Source: Siphonodentalium dalli (lineage: Eukaryota; Mollusca; Scaphopoda; Gadilida; Siphonodentaliidae). Taken from it: 64,000 nt of DNA. This document shows, one piece after another, positions 42,943-54,673 of this stretch. The notes under the pieces were generated by a model. It did no database searches and had not been told where the DNA came from. It was given only the letters and a program-made list of their open reading frames with translations. The position numbers and the translations under genes were made by a program. The stretch is from assembly GCA_032622095.1 (NCBI GenBank), contig CP136068.1, positions 133,557,989-133,621,988 on the forward strand. Reading direction: 5' to 3'. Within the stretch, counting starts at the first letter, position 1; every line of letters starts with the position of its first letter.

Positions 42943-43057
42943 GTGCCTTGAATCGCTTGAAGACTACGTCGACACGCACGCTGGCGGAAGCTACGTGATG
43001 GTGATCGGTTACTTTAATTCACATATTGGTGACTCGAGAATTAACAACCCTCCTTCC
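42943..43057 (+). pseudogene. Host LINE endonuclease, middle fragment
   Basis: After the 7-bp duplication the host frame resumes: LEDYVDTHAGGSY, VMVIGYFNSHIG, RINNPPS. The motif normally reads GDFN; the catalytic Asp is Tyr here, an inactivating change. It is cut at PPS by the TIR element. Confidence 0.85.
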
Positions 43058-45182
43058 GGGGTCAATACTATGAAGCGTTTTCTTTGTAAGAATCTACAAT
43101 TGTTTGTAAGAAATAACAATTTATCATTCCGCTAATACTATGAACCAACGATTACAAACATAAATCACAAATAGTACGTGTTATTTGTATTTACAAATAT
43201 CTCCCAATCACAAAGAATGTTCGAGTACTATGAAAGTTAATTGAAAGTTATAACGTTAAGGAACGTGACTATAGAAGGTCTTCGTATTGTGTGTCCAACA
43301 TAATTTTTCAGTTTTCGCACCCTTAACCCGGATAATATACCCATCTATGATACACAGGGACGTGACGATAAGGGGTCGATTCACCCCCTTGTAAAAATGT
43401 TTTGTCAGCTGGAAATCTCAAGTACAACCCACAGGGACGTCGTGACAAGGGGGTTGGGTTATGTTTCTCGCCCCAAACATTTTATCAACACGTTCAACAG
43501 TTGGAAATTTGATACCTGAAACAACATGAATTGGAAATTTTACAACAACAATAGGTTGAACTTGTTCTCTTATTTTGTTTTTCCAACAATTTATTAGAGG
43601 GTATGTGTTTGTTTTAGACCAACATTTGCATATTTACCCCCTTTGGTGAAAAGTTTGGATTGAAATGGCCAATATTTAGAAATTGTCAAACCTTAGGGGC
43701 TGTCAGCTTGGATGTGAGGTAGCAGTATGTGTTCCTTGTAACTACTAAAATTACCCAATTTATTGAAAGTTACAACGTTAAGGAACTTGTCTAGAAGGTC
43801 TATATAGGGTGTCAAACATAAATTGTCGATTTTCACACCCTTAAACCGGACCATATAACCATCTGATTCGCAGGGATGTAGCGCCCCCCCCCTTGTGAAA
43901 ATGTTTTATCAATGGAAATCTCACAAACAGGGACATGAGGATAGTGGTCTTGGGAACACAATGCCTGGCACATTACAGCTGTTCAGAATAAGAAGGGGCG
44001 AGTCGCCGCCAAATCTTATGAGTCACAACGTCTCTGACAAACGTTGGTGATTGATATAAATAGTGAGTGATACTTGCGGATTATAGCCAACATTAGCATG
44101 TAACATGTACTCACCATAATCAACGATATCTCCAAGAGTGTTAACGGTGAGTGATATACGATTCCATCGTTATGTGGAATTTATAGGCATTTTTTTATTC
44201 AAAGGGTGCATATTGATATTATAGGATGGACACCCCATCACCAACCGGAGCCCACATAGCCACGTCCCTATCTCGATATATTATAAGATATCGGAGCAGT
44301 TTATAATTATAAAATGACCACCCCTCCTATAACCGAGAGCCTTAGCACGTCCCTGCTTCGATACTGTGATGGACACCCCTGATAAAATGGAGCCACGTTC
44401 CTGCCTCGATGTGTTATGATAAGAGTAGCGGATCAGTTTGAAATCATATGATGGGCACAATATATATAATATTATACCATCAAAATAATATTTTGTTTTC
44501 ACAAACTGAATGGTTGTAATTTGTGAAAACAATGATACCAAATTGGTTGAAGTACTCGATATTACACTGACTTGTACTTACATACACACTCTACAAACGA
44601 ACAGTTTATTAGTTAACTTTGCGCAGACAAGTGGTCATCAACTTAGCAATCCGTGTACCGATTGGGTAGCTCTGATAAGCGATCACCTCTCAACTTATGA
44701 TTGGTGAATTCTTTTGTAAATTTGGCTTGCCGTGATTCAATATATTGTGAATCACTCACAGGTAACGGTTTGCCCGTAAGCAATCAACAATAATCAACAG
44801 TAGATCTTTGTAAAATTTGCGAGATTTTGTTAGCTCATCGTTTCATTGTACCGGCGATATCACAAATCACAAAATAATAGCACGCATTGTAATTTTCCCA
44901 TAGAAATTGTTGTCTGATATTTTAGCTCTATATACATGTCCGCCTAATTTGAACTGGTATTCAGATAATACTGATAACAAGTGAATGGGAGCAGAGTGGT
45001 GAGTTAGTTTTTTCTACGTTTTAGGGGTTTCACCCCTCGCCTATTCTAAGGTATTACAATAATACGGCTAAATTTTCCCTGTACTATGAAACCACTGTGA
45101 TAGTTAACACAAATTTGTAATTACAAATTAATAAATACTATTTGTATTTACAGGTATAAAATTGTTCATAGTATTGACCCCC
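43058..45182. mobile_element. 2.1-kb non-autonomous TIR element in the LINE
   Basis: Left GGGGTCAATACTATGAA (43058-43074) and right TTCATAGTATTGACCCC are perfect 17-bp inverse termini. The host coding frame resumes directly at 45183 (DHDER). No obvious target duplication. The motif ACTATGAA recurs near the ends (about 43069, 43138, 43226, 45083). An internal duplication spans 43237-43440 and 43758-43960 (GAAAGTTA, AACGTTAAGGAAC, CACCCTTAA, CAGGGA). No transposase is recognisable. The superfamily is unknown. Confidence 0.85.
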
Positions 45183-47197
45183 GATCACGACGAGCGATCT
45201 AAACTATTTCGAATGTTTTTGCAGAGACTTGATTCATTCTCGACAACTGCTTCCAATACATGTCGTGGTGGGAAATTTAGTTCCCCCCCCCACATGCTGC
45301 AATCGGATCGCCAACTCTCATCGATCATATCGTTATACCGAACTCAATAAAGGATCTCGTCTTAGCTTGTGAAATATCTTGCGATAAACCAACAAACACA
45401 TCCTGCCATGTTCCAGTAACTGGCTGTCTGCATATACCAGAAGAATACGCTCCCCAAAAAAATCGTCATGTAAAAAAGCGATACAACTGGAAGCTCTTGG
45501 ACATTCAAAAATATCATTCGTTCTTGGACTCAATATGTTGTCATCCCGTGCCTGGGATTTGCTGTAAATTGGAACTATCTAATGTGTATCGTGATATTGT
45601 GAGCGCGCTGTGTGACGATGCAGAATTTTCTATTAATGCAAATAGCTTCAATAAGAATCTCAAACCTTTCTGGAGCAAAGAACTTGAATCCATACACAAG
45701 CAGTCGAAAAACTGTTGGCATAAATGGATCATCGATGGCAAACCCCATTCAACGTGTTCCCAGTCATACACAGAATACAAAGCTACGAAACGCGAGTTCC
45801 GCAGTGCTCTTCGTCTTGCTGCGCGCCATCACGATAATAATGTTTACGACAACCTAGAATACTGTGCTCGGAACGACCAGCAATCGTTTTGGAAGCTGAT
45901 TAATGCAGACAAAAAGAAGTGCACCGTTGCCTCCGAGATGGAATTCGACGGGGATATTGTGCGCGACCCTAGCATTAAAATATCGGGTTGGAGAGACTAT
46001 TTCTCAGCTCTATATGAAGAGTCTCCCCACGAAAACCCAACGTTCGAAAGTTATGTGACCACTTCACTGGAGGAGAACTTTGACCCTGAACATGAACATT
46101 ACTCATCCGAAAACATGTGTCAACCAATCACTATAGACGAAGTCCAAGATGTTATCAGAACATTGAAGACTAACAAATCTGGAGGCATTGACAATGTTAC
46201 CAATGAACATATAATTCATAGTACTGAATCACTTCTTACATTGTTATGTGTGCTTTACAACGGAATTATATACTTAGAGTATGTTCCACCAGAAATGAAG
46301 ATTGGACTGATTGTGCCTTTATACAAAGGAGAACTAAAACCATACTACAATCCGGATAGTTACCGTGCGATAACGCTCCTGTCTGTATTATACAAGGTGT
46401 TCGAATGTGTTATAATGAATCGAGTGCGGCGGCGTTCACTATGTTCGAGTTTCCACAGCGAACAACAAAATGGATTCCAAGAACATTTAAGCTGCACGAT
46501 GACATCATTTGCATTGCAAGAGGCTGTTTCGTATGCGTCAGACATGGGATCTCGTATCTTCGTTTGCTTTCTCGATTCCCAAAAGGCGTTCGATCGGGTG
46601 TGGCATGCTGGTTTGATATTGAAACTACACGAATTCGGAATTCAAGGAAAACTCCTGAGAGTCATGAAAAACATGCATATGGAAGCCACCAGCAGAGTTG
46701 TGTATAATGGTGCCTTATCCGACCCTATTTCCCAAGGAACCAGGCAAGGGGCCGTCATCTCACCGTTCTTGTATCTTTTATACATCAACGAACTGCTTTC
46801 AGAACTAACAGACTCACAGGACGGTATGATGATTCATAACGTTTCGTGTGCTGCTCCGACAACGGCGGATGATATTGCAATTATGTCTCTAACAAAGACT
46901 GGGCTCGATAATATGGTGTCCATATGCCACAAATACAGTAGACAGTGGCGATTCAATTTCTCCAACACAAAAAATAAAGTTGTTGTCTTCAATGAGACCA
47001 TTCGCCAGCGCGGACTACCTAGAACTTGGCAACTTGGGGATAATGTCTTAACTGAAGACACAGAATGCACAAATCTTGGAATTCTTCAGGGCAAATTTGG
47101 CAACACGTTAAAACGCTCTCAAAACATTGCACATAAGATGCGTAGTGCCTACTTTGCCTTAGCTGGAAAACGCACTATCCAGTCATGTCATGACTAA
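45183..47197 (+). pseudogene. Host LINE: end of endonuclease and reverse transcriptase
   Basis: The endonuclease end reads IDHIVIP and SCHVPV (normally SDHxPV; Asp is Cys), in a frame shifted at a C run near 45283-45291. The 566-codon frame 45497-47197 carries linker and RT: LKTNKSGGIDNVTNEHI, YRAITLLSVLYKVFE, FLDSQKAFDRVW (~358), GTRQGAVISPFLY and TADDIAIM (~456; usual Y/FADD with Thr in the first place). RT-thumb motifs follow (WRFNFSNTKNKVVVF, ECTNLGI). The frame is lost at 47190. It once primed reverse transcription at a nicked target; it is now defective. Confidence 0.9.
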
Positions 47198-48376
47198 ACT
47201 GTTCAAATGCATCGTGTTACCGAAAGCTCTCTATGGATGTGAGTTACTTCTACTAGACAGTGCTGCCATGCTGAACATCGAGAGGTCATTCCGGGTTTGC
47301 GTAAAGCAAATACAGTCATTACCAACACGGACTCCAACCATTCTAGCTCCAGGTCTCTTGTGAAAAATGCCAGCCGAACGAGAAATTCATTTACGAAAAC
47401 TGTGTTTCCTGGAAAAACTTGTACATTGCCTATTGGCCACCAAACGCCACTTAAATTATTTCTTTTCAAATCTTACCAGGTCGTGCTATTTAGATATTAT
47501 CTGCATTCTGAAGAAATATGATCTGTATTCGTTCCTTACTGTATATATGGAGAACGGCATCTTTCATTCTAAATGCCAATGGAGTAAAATTGTTCGCGAG
47601 AAAATAGAGACTGATTACTGTGCAGAATGGAGACAATCTACAGCAGATAGAGCTGAACTTTCATTACTGCGCGCTTGCCATATTCAATCTAATAGACTTT
47701 GAAACTTGTGGGAGTTGGGCAGGACCAATCGCCCATATACTGGTGCACTCAAAAATCTAGGAACAAGTCAACTTACCCAAACAATCTATTGTGTAAATAT
47801 TGTTCGCACTATTATGATCACGAATGAAAAACGCACTTTCGACATGCAGAGCTGACGTTATGATCCATATGCGGGATGTCTACTGGACTAGGATCATCAA
47901 CAAATATGGCATCGATCTATATCTGTATCTCGCATCACTACCCATACCAGAACTGATGGCTTTAATTCTCGGAGGACCTCCGTCAGTGCCATTCGCGGGA
48001 TCTGCAGAGAATCTCGAATATGTAATCCTTGATTCAGAAATATTTCTGCTACATGCTTGTAAGAATATGGGGAACAACACGACAATATGACGACTCGCAT
48101 AGTTTGCAACTTAAATCTGTCATGAAAGTGTTATAGAACCGACTGTTATCTCTGATAATTTTATACTTCACCTACTTGACTATATCCATATACTATACTC
48201 TTCTACAGTTCCCTGTGACCACCATTACATTCTTACTACTACACAATATCTCTCCATCTCTCTTCATCCATACTTCTCCACGCCAACGCCCACGCCATCA
48301 TCATATATGTATTTGTATACATGTGTATGTAAATATAACTCTCCCGTGCGGAGGCATTAAAGATGATAAAAAAAAA
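47190..48376 (+). pseudogene. Host LINE: ORF2 C-terminus and 3' UTR, frameshifted
   Basis: Just after the frame break another frame reads LFKCIVLPKALYGCELLLLD, the standard post-RT motif. Then a third frame (REIHLRKLCFLEKLVHCL, 47367-47702) and further pieces to about 48090 follow. The 3' UTR ends in GATGATAAAAAAAAA near 48376. Several independent frameshifts show long neutral decay. Confidence 0.8.
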
Positions 48377-48470
48377 TGCGGAAGGCATTCAACAGAGCCA
48401 GAAAGAAGTACTCTGTATGTATATCTTCATATTATAGAACTAAACTGAGAAATTCCAGTGAGGCATTTAA

Positions 48471-48861
48471 CCCTTTACCCAACAGAACGGCCCTGTGCCA
48501 ATGCATTCTCTTATATATGCGAGTCGACCATAGGTCGCCTCGCATATATAAGAGAATGCATTGGCTTAACACATTAAAAATTATAAAATTGTTAAAGAAT
48601 GTAAGCAAAAATGGTAAAAAGTGTTAAAAAAAGATTTTTTTAGGCCAATGCATTCTCTTATATATGCGAGGCGACCTATGGTCGACTCGCATATATAAGA
48701 GAATGCATTGGCACAGGGTATAACTGTAACTATCACAATGTGGTCAAGGAGCCGGTTCCAATGATATCCATATTAGTATGGTTCTATTGAGACAGACCGA
48801 AGATATTTTAGGCTGTTGAAGCTTTATTTGGCCGGTTTTGGCCGGTTTGTTGGGTAAAGGG
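48471..48861. mobile_element. TTAA-type MITE with double palindrome (family F), complete copy
   Basis: Begins (TTAA)CCCTTTACCCAACAG and ends TGTTGGGTAAAGGG. It contains the same two ~62-bp palindromes as the copy at 34878-35236, plus the flank with GGTCAAGGAGCCGGTTCCAA and GAAGCTTTATTTGGCCGG. It lies inverted relative to that copy. TTAA is preserved at one border (48467-48470); the other reads GATAAA. Confidence 0.9.
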
Positions 48862-49109
48862 ATAAACGAACTATGGATACACAACGAACTGCTATGATAG
48901 AAAGTGCAACAGAGAATTGAGGGAAAATACGAAAAAGTAACCCGATTTTTTCTGGAAAACATTTAATAAATATCACTAACAGTGTGTGTGTAACAAACGA
49001 AACAATTGGCCTTGGCAAGTTATTCTGTCATTTTAAAACGCTGAATGTGGACAAGCAGTGATTCTAATCTATCACCCATAATATAAAATATTATTCCCCC
49101 AACAGTTCC

Positions 49110-49330
49110 CATGATGACCTGAATTCGCCGATTTCAACGCACGAGATATTGTTAACTCTCTGAAAATGTATAAAGTCGCTGGTGTTGATCGGTTAAGTAA
49201 CCGTATACATGTAATATTAAGTTCACAATAGATATACTCCTACCGTTTTTATTCTCCATTATTTCAATTTGGTACTAGATTCAGGACTGTGTCCAAATAT
49301 TTGGAGAACGGGTATGATAATGCCTCTTTA
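49110..49330 (+). pseudogene. Possible LINE RT N-terminal remnant
   Basis: The plus strand reads IVNSLKMYKVAGVDRLSNRI, matching the pre-RT pattern (LK..K..G.D.) of many LINEs, then decays. Only ~200 bp is recognisable. The TIR element at 49439 lies just downstream. Confidence 0.5.
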
Positions 49331-49438
49331 GAATAATAAAGGCTGTAGAAGCTGAGTTGTATTGGCGAAATATTCACCGGTGTTTTCGACGCCGCCATGG
49401 AAATTATGTTGAGCGGAATAAATTGCTCAATAACAACC

Positions 49439-51182
49439 GGGGGCCTATACTATAGAATACAATTTTTGTAATAGCAGGCTTATTTGAGCCGTACAGAAGG
49501 TGTCGAGTACTATGGACCACTGTAATCTAACATCGAACGCGATTTCTTGTAAATCACAAAAAGACGGCAAATCGAGTACTATCGACCACCGTTCGTTGAA
49601 CGCACATCTAAACATTTGTGATTTTGTCAAGGAAAATTACTCTAATGATATATGCGAATGATATGGCAATGCCTATTTGTGTCAGTTGGTGAGTGATTTA
49701 GTTGATGAATAAAGATACATTATGTGTGACTAGTTTCCGCTACTTGGGTTATTTTGACCACAATTGCGCACGATGAAAAGTAATTTTTCAGTATCGTGTG
49801 GAATACTTACCATTTTCAGATGTTTTATGTTACATGTTCATTAACGGTTTGTCGAAAAAGGTCGGCAAACACACACATCGGTTGCCGTTCAAATGGCCAC
49901 ATCAACTTTATATAGCAATATTACCAAGGATGGAACCTAATTTGTCTAGCTAGCTTTGTCTGGCTGAAATATTAGTGGGAACATCTAGACCTTAATAGTT
50001 GAAAAGTTTGAGGTAACATGCAGCTGGAAAAATTCAACCCATGATGGGGGTGCGATGGCTGTTCTTGGACTTGGTATTTTCGACCTGTGTAAAGGATGGG
50101 TGTTCATTTGGAAATTCCAATGTGGACCAACACTCCCTCGTCCAGGGTCTCCGGGGACACCCAACCTCGATTTTAAAACATATATATAGCACCATCTACT
50201 TAAACTATACCTAATTCTCAGTACCTTCCATTTATACCCAACTAAGCGGCTGAATTTAGGTAAACATATGACATTTGGTTATGTGCGGCACTATTGGCCA
50301 AATTAAATTGTTTAGACCACAAGGTGAACGCAAACTTCTTGAGCACACAAATGCCATGTGGTTCAAATATGTTACATACTGTCATGGTAAATATTTGGGG
50401 TCCACTGATTATTAACGCAACTTAGCCTGAATTTATCAGTAACTGTTTTAACACGAAATTCCACCACCCCCGATTCACCGCGTATCCGTGTACCTTCGCA
50501 CAAAGATCGTTTATATATATACGTTTTGAGCCCAAGCCTGACATCTGTAACTCTTTAATTTTCCATTCATAATTACAACCTAGGCCGCTGACATGGCTAT
50601 CTCCTTTCAAATCCATTGAGCGTAAACCATCTCAATGGGTTAACAATTGAGATTCCGTGACCGCATTACAAAGAACATGTACCCAGCTAATCGCACTCAC
50701 CATTTTCCGCACGGATATTCGTCTTGAAAAATTAATAATGTAGCCTGTGCATTTGTAATCTAATAATGAATTTTCACAAATATGGTATTATTGCTGTACT
50801 ATAGAACCCGCTTAGCCAGTACCTTATCATTCCGTATTGCGAATGTTTACATATTACAAAGCTGTAGCGTTCGAGTACTATGAAAACATGAACAGATGAA
50901 ACTTTCAGGCCCCCTTTTTCTCCACCAAATGCAAAGATTTTCCGGTCAAGTGAATCCCGGTATATAGATGGTTCGCCAAAAAGATAATATAAGTCATTAC
51001 ATGTCAATGTATTTTGCATATAAAGAGTTTTGGGCATATGTTGAGTTTCAATCTACAATGAAAGAAATACACTGATAGAAATACAGTCGAATACTATATA
51101 ACACAAAATATGTATTACAAAATTAGTAAATCACAAATTAACGCTGATATTACAAAAATTGTATTCTATAGTATAGGCCCCC
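49439..51182. mobile_element. 1.74-kb non-autonomous TIR element
   Basis: Perfect 31-bp inverse termini: 49439-49469 (GGGGGCCTATACTATAGAAT then ACAATTTTTGT) and 51152-51182. CGAGTACTAT recurs near both ends (49504, 49573, 50872) with CGAATACTAT at 51088. These subterminal repeats resemble those of the 43-45 kb element. No transposase frame and no clear target duplication. Confidence 0.88.
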
Positions 51183-51487
51183 AAGGGGACTTCAGAGGAA
51201 CCCATGCCTCTCAGTATTCCAACCAATGTCACTAGCTGTTTTACATCGAAGAAAACTTTCACTAATCCACACGTCCATAAACTAGACCTATATTTATTGT
51301 TTATTTATGCGAAATACAGCAAAATACAGAAGATTTCAAAACGTTTAATAAATTTATTTTTATATATTCCTTGAACAATAAAAACCGATTGCGCCAATAA
51401 CGTCATTGGCGACGTCAACTCCAACAGAAACTGTCTTCATTAAATTATAAGGTATATAGTCTACACAAAACACTTAAATAAAACAAT
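51183..51487. other. No recognisable feature
   Basis: AT-rich spacer, nothing supported. Confidence 0.4.
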
Positions 51488-51752
51488 ATCTACCTAATTT
51501 TCAGTATGTTACAAGCTACAACATTCAGAGCGTGCAATAAACTCAGAACAACACAGTTGTGTGCACATGTTAACGTTATTGCGTTTGGCGTGCCACAAGG
51601 AAAAACTTGTACCTTCGGTTCTGGTTTTACCATCGCGTTACAACAAACTCATACAATAACGTTAACCACTTCACACACTTGTGTCGTTCTATCTATAGAT
51701 ATACCAAACAGATGTCAATTCGTTATTGAAAAAATAACACAATAATTATTAT
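51488..51752. repeat. Near-identical direct repeat, copy 1
   Basis: It starts ATCTACCTAATTTTCAGTAT and ends AAAAAATAACACAATAATTAT. It matches 52119-52378 with only a handful of substitutions. Internally, AACACAGTTGTGTGCACATG with TTAACGTTATTG faces its imperfect inverse CAATAACGTTAA with CACACTTGTGTCGTT, so each copy can fold. Codon frames are open (79 codons in this copy) but are broken in the other. Confidence 0.85.
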
Positions 51753-52118
51753 GGTCCCTTTAAACCATCGGCACGAAATGAAGTAAAAGGGTAGAAAATG
51801 CAATAAACACGATATTTACTTTCATGTTGAACTTCTCGTTCCAAACAATTTATTGTACACTATGTTTTTAACAAAAGGTATAGTAGGTTCCATAAAATTT
51901 GACCTGAAAAAAATCATTATTCTTCAAAACCAATGTATGCAATAGTACTACAACAACCTCACAATATGAGAGCTACGTTCTAATTATTTAAAAAAAATGT
52001 GGTTTAAACAAAATAAAAATAACACATTTCAAGGCTGGTCAGGAATTCATGATTTCAGATTGTAAATTGAGCGCATACCCTAGTTCGGTTCATAAGCTAG
52101 ATAATGCAGTGCGTAATA

Positions 52119-52378
52119 TCTACCTAATTTTCAGTATGTTACAAGCTACAATCTTCAGAGCGTGCAATAAACTCAGAACAACACAGTTGTGTGCACATGT
52201 TAACGTTATTGCGTTTGGCGTGCCACAAGGTAAAACTTGAATCTTCGGTTCTGGTTTTACCATCGCGTTACAACAAACTCATACAATAACGTTAACCACT
52301 TCACACACTTGTGTCGTTCTATCTATAGATATACCAAACAGATGTCAATTTGTTATTGAAAAAATAACACAATAATTA
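52119..52378. repeat. Near-identical direct repeat, copy 2
   Basis: The second copy starts 631 bp downstream in the same orientation. An early difference changes ACTTGTACC to ACTTGAATC and creates a stop in the open frame of copy 1, arguing against a shared protein. The sequence between the copies is unrelated AT-rich DNA. Confidence 0.85.
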
Positions 52379-54120
52379 TGTTGCAAATAGTTCCTGTCAA
52401 ACTCTCCAATGACAAGCCTTGAAGTTTTTTTTTTATAAAACAACTTATTTACATAATTAGAACGTATAATCTCACAATGTGAGGGTGAACATATGTTGTT
52501 ATAGTACTATATATAGCAATTATTGGTTATGTATGATAATAACTGTCCCCTCAAATTGATAGATTGAAATTGTGATTTTTTGAAAAATCACGAATTGGGG
52601 GCCTCCATAATATGACTTGCGTATGATACCATAATATATGCATGTAGCTCTATAGACAATGATTTTCAAGTATAATATCGCTCTGATTGATAACTGGAAA
52701 GATGAAAGAAGGGATACACATATAGAATCTCGTCTTGACTTGAAACATATTTTATTTGTATAATATACAAAAGGGATTGAGGCACAAGTTTTTACAACTT
52801 ACGAAGCCCCTCTCCCGATACAATAATATAACATACATGTGATCAAGATGACGGTATATAAACGTATTTACATGATGATCAGTTTAGAGATATATAATTT
52901 GTATTGCCTTCCAGAGGTTGTGTAGATTTGTGTTTAAAACAACGAGGCTACATTGTGAATATGTGGCACGATAAACGAGTGCTAATATAATCTATTGGTG
53001 TACGTATGTTCGGAGGTTAGGAAAAAATAATAATAGTAGACAGTCATGAACTAGGTTTTAGTTTATGTAGCGCTCTGGAAGGCAGTACCGACAATTGATA
53101 AGAACGTGCATGTTTGTGGGGGAGGTTTGTCCATTTGTGAGAAGAAATGCCACATAAAAAAATGAAATTTCGGAAGCACCTTTAAGTATATTCAGAAGTG
53201 ATATACTTATGTATGTACATACACCTACATATACACAGTACACACATATGGATCCATATGGACACACATACATACATATAATATAAAATCTTTTAGGGGT
53301 CGAAACGTTTAGTCGCGGCAATGTATTGCTGTGTGATGTCAAATAGTCTCATATTTTTTTGGGACGAGATATTAGGTATTCCACACATGAGTTCTGCAAT
53401 ATTGCTTATTATAGAATCTCGTCACTCGTATGGGGTTGATGGGTGTCATCACTGTCATGTCCCAGGCATGTTGTTGGGATGTTGTTTCACTTTGTAACAC
53501 ACCTCACGAGAAACCTAAACTAATATATTAATTTACATGTAAATGTAATCCTTCGATTTTTAGTTACGATCTCAATCTACAATATCGCCAAATCTCCGAT
53601 TAGACATATCGCGCGCACAAATAAGACATTCAATGTACAAAGCCGAAATAGGCCGCATAAATAATATAATGCAATTGTCAAAATGTAAGAGCAAAACTCC
53701 GAGGATGTTGGTTAAATATATCGCAGAAGGGGCTCATTGTCGATACGTCGTGTTCACCAACGGTTGGACAAACAGTGGGGTGCTGACTGTCCATTAACGG
53801 GACAATGGGTTAAGATGTCACGCCATTCGTTCATCCACTTAGCGGGTGAATTAGGCCGACCACATGGTACAACTCATGTGTCTTGATCCAATTTTTGGAT
53901 AATCCATTCTGATCATGCAGCAGTGACGGTATGGACTCGGCCATGTTTTAAGTCGGATAATAGCTTCAAACTGTACATTATTTAAGCAAATGGAACGATT
54001 TCTGACTGTGGCCTCGATCGATCCATTCGATGAAATAATGTAGTTTTCAGCCATTATCCTATACTTATCACGATGACGGGCTGTGTGGTGAACCAATGTA
54101 TACGACAAACAACTCTGCAT
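52379..54120. other. No recognisable gene
   Basis: AT-rich. A short hairpin GTGATTTTTTGAAAAATCAC lies near 52571. Minus-strand frames (53058-53342, 53851-54144) lack any domain pattern. Some TACATA-type simple sequence near 53210-53280. Confidence 0.45.
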
Positions 54121-54673
54121 TAAGGACCCCGAAGACTTGAGCAATTGAGTCTAGCAATCGGACTCGCCAGGCCAATTTTTCGTGAGCAATTCAGATCAGT
54201 CCTCTGCGACTTTAATTGATTCCAGACTGATATATATTACACGACTTACTATCACCAGGCACTTAGAAAGTGACACCTGCTCCCGTACCCAACGGAATTG
54301 CCATGTTTATTTTCAATAATGCGTGAGGGTACAATTGTTCTATGCCTTCATTAACTGCTTCAAAATAGTTTTCGAATATAGTGATATATTATTGGTTTAT
54401 TCCAGATTGCGTTGGACAGACATCACTATTTGAACGAGAACAAATTTGTTAACAATAAACTGGTTGTAGAGACACAGGTTTCCACCCTGCTTTGCTGAGT
54501 AATATGGTTCGCGTACCCCGCACACTTACCAATCGGCCTCGCGAGTCGGCAAAATATTAAAGATGCATGAAATGCGAGTCCGATTGCTCAGCAAAATCAC
54601 CATACAGACTTGAGCAATGGGGTTCGCGAGCAATAGTGTTAAGATCAATTGCTAAAGTGAGCGGGGTCTTTGG
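54121..54673. mobile_element. ~550-bp TIR element
   Basis: Left AAGGACCCCGAAGACTTGAG with CAATTGA and right TCAATTGC, TAAAGTGAGCGGGGTCTTT are imperfect inverse termini of about 29 bp. Interior words CAATCGGACTCGC and GCGAGTCCGATTG are also inverse. Confidence 0.65.

Larger units (their letters stand above)
36320..48376 (+). mobile_element. I/Nimb-like LINE interrupted by two insertions
   Basis: Pieces at about 36320-36988, 42943-43057 and 45183-48376 form one plus-strand LINE: endonuclease start, endonuclease middle, then endonuclease end, RT and C-terminus. The borders are set by the L1-like insertion (36989-42942) and the TIR element (43058-45182). The 3' end is near 48376, after GAGGCATTAAAGATGATAAA and an A run. 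The RT resembles I/Nimb-type elements, but the clade is inferred from motif wording only. Multiple lesions mean it is dead. Confidence 0.85.

Noticed and set aside
51506-51745. 79-codon open frame as a small secreted protein gene
   Set aside because: The near-identical copy at 52119-52378 has a stop in the same frame, so the frame is not conserved.
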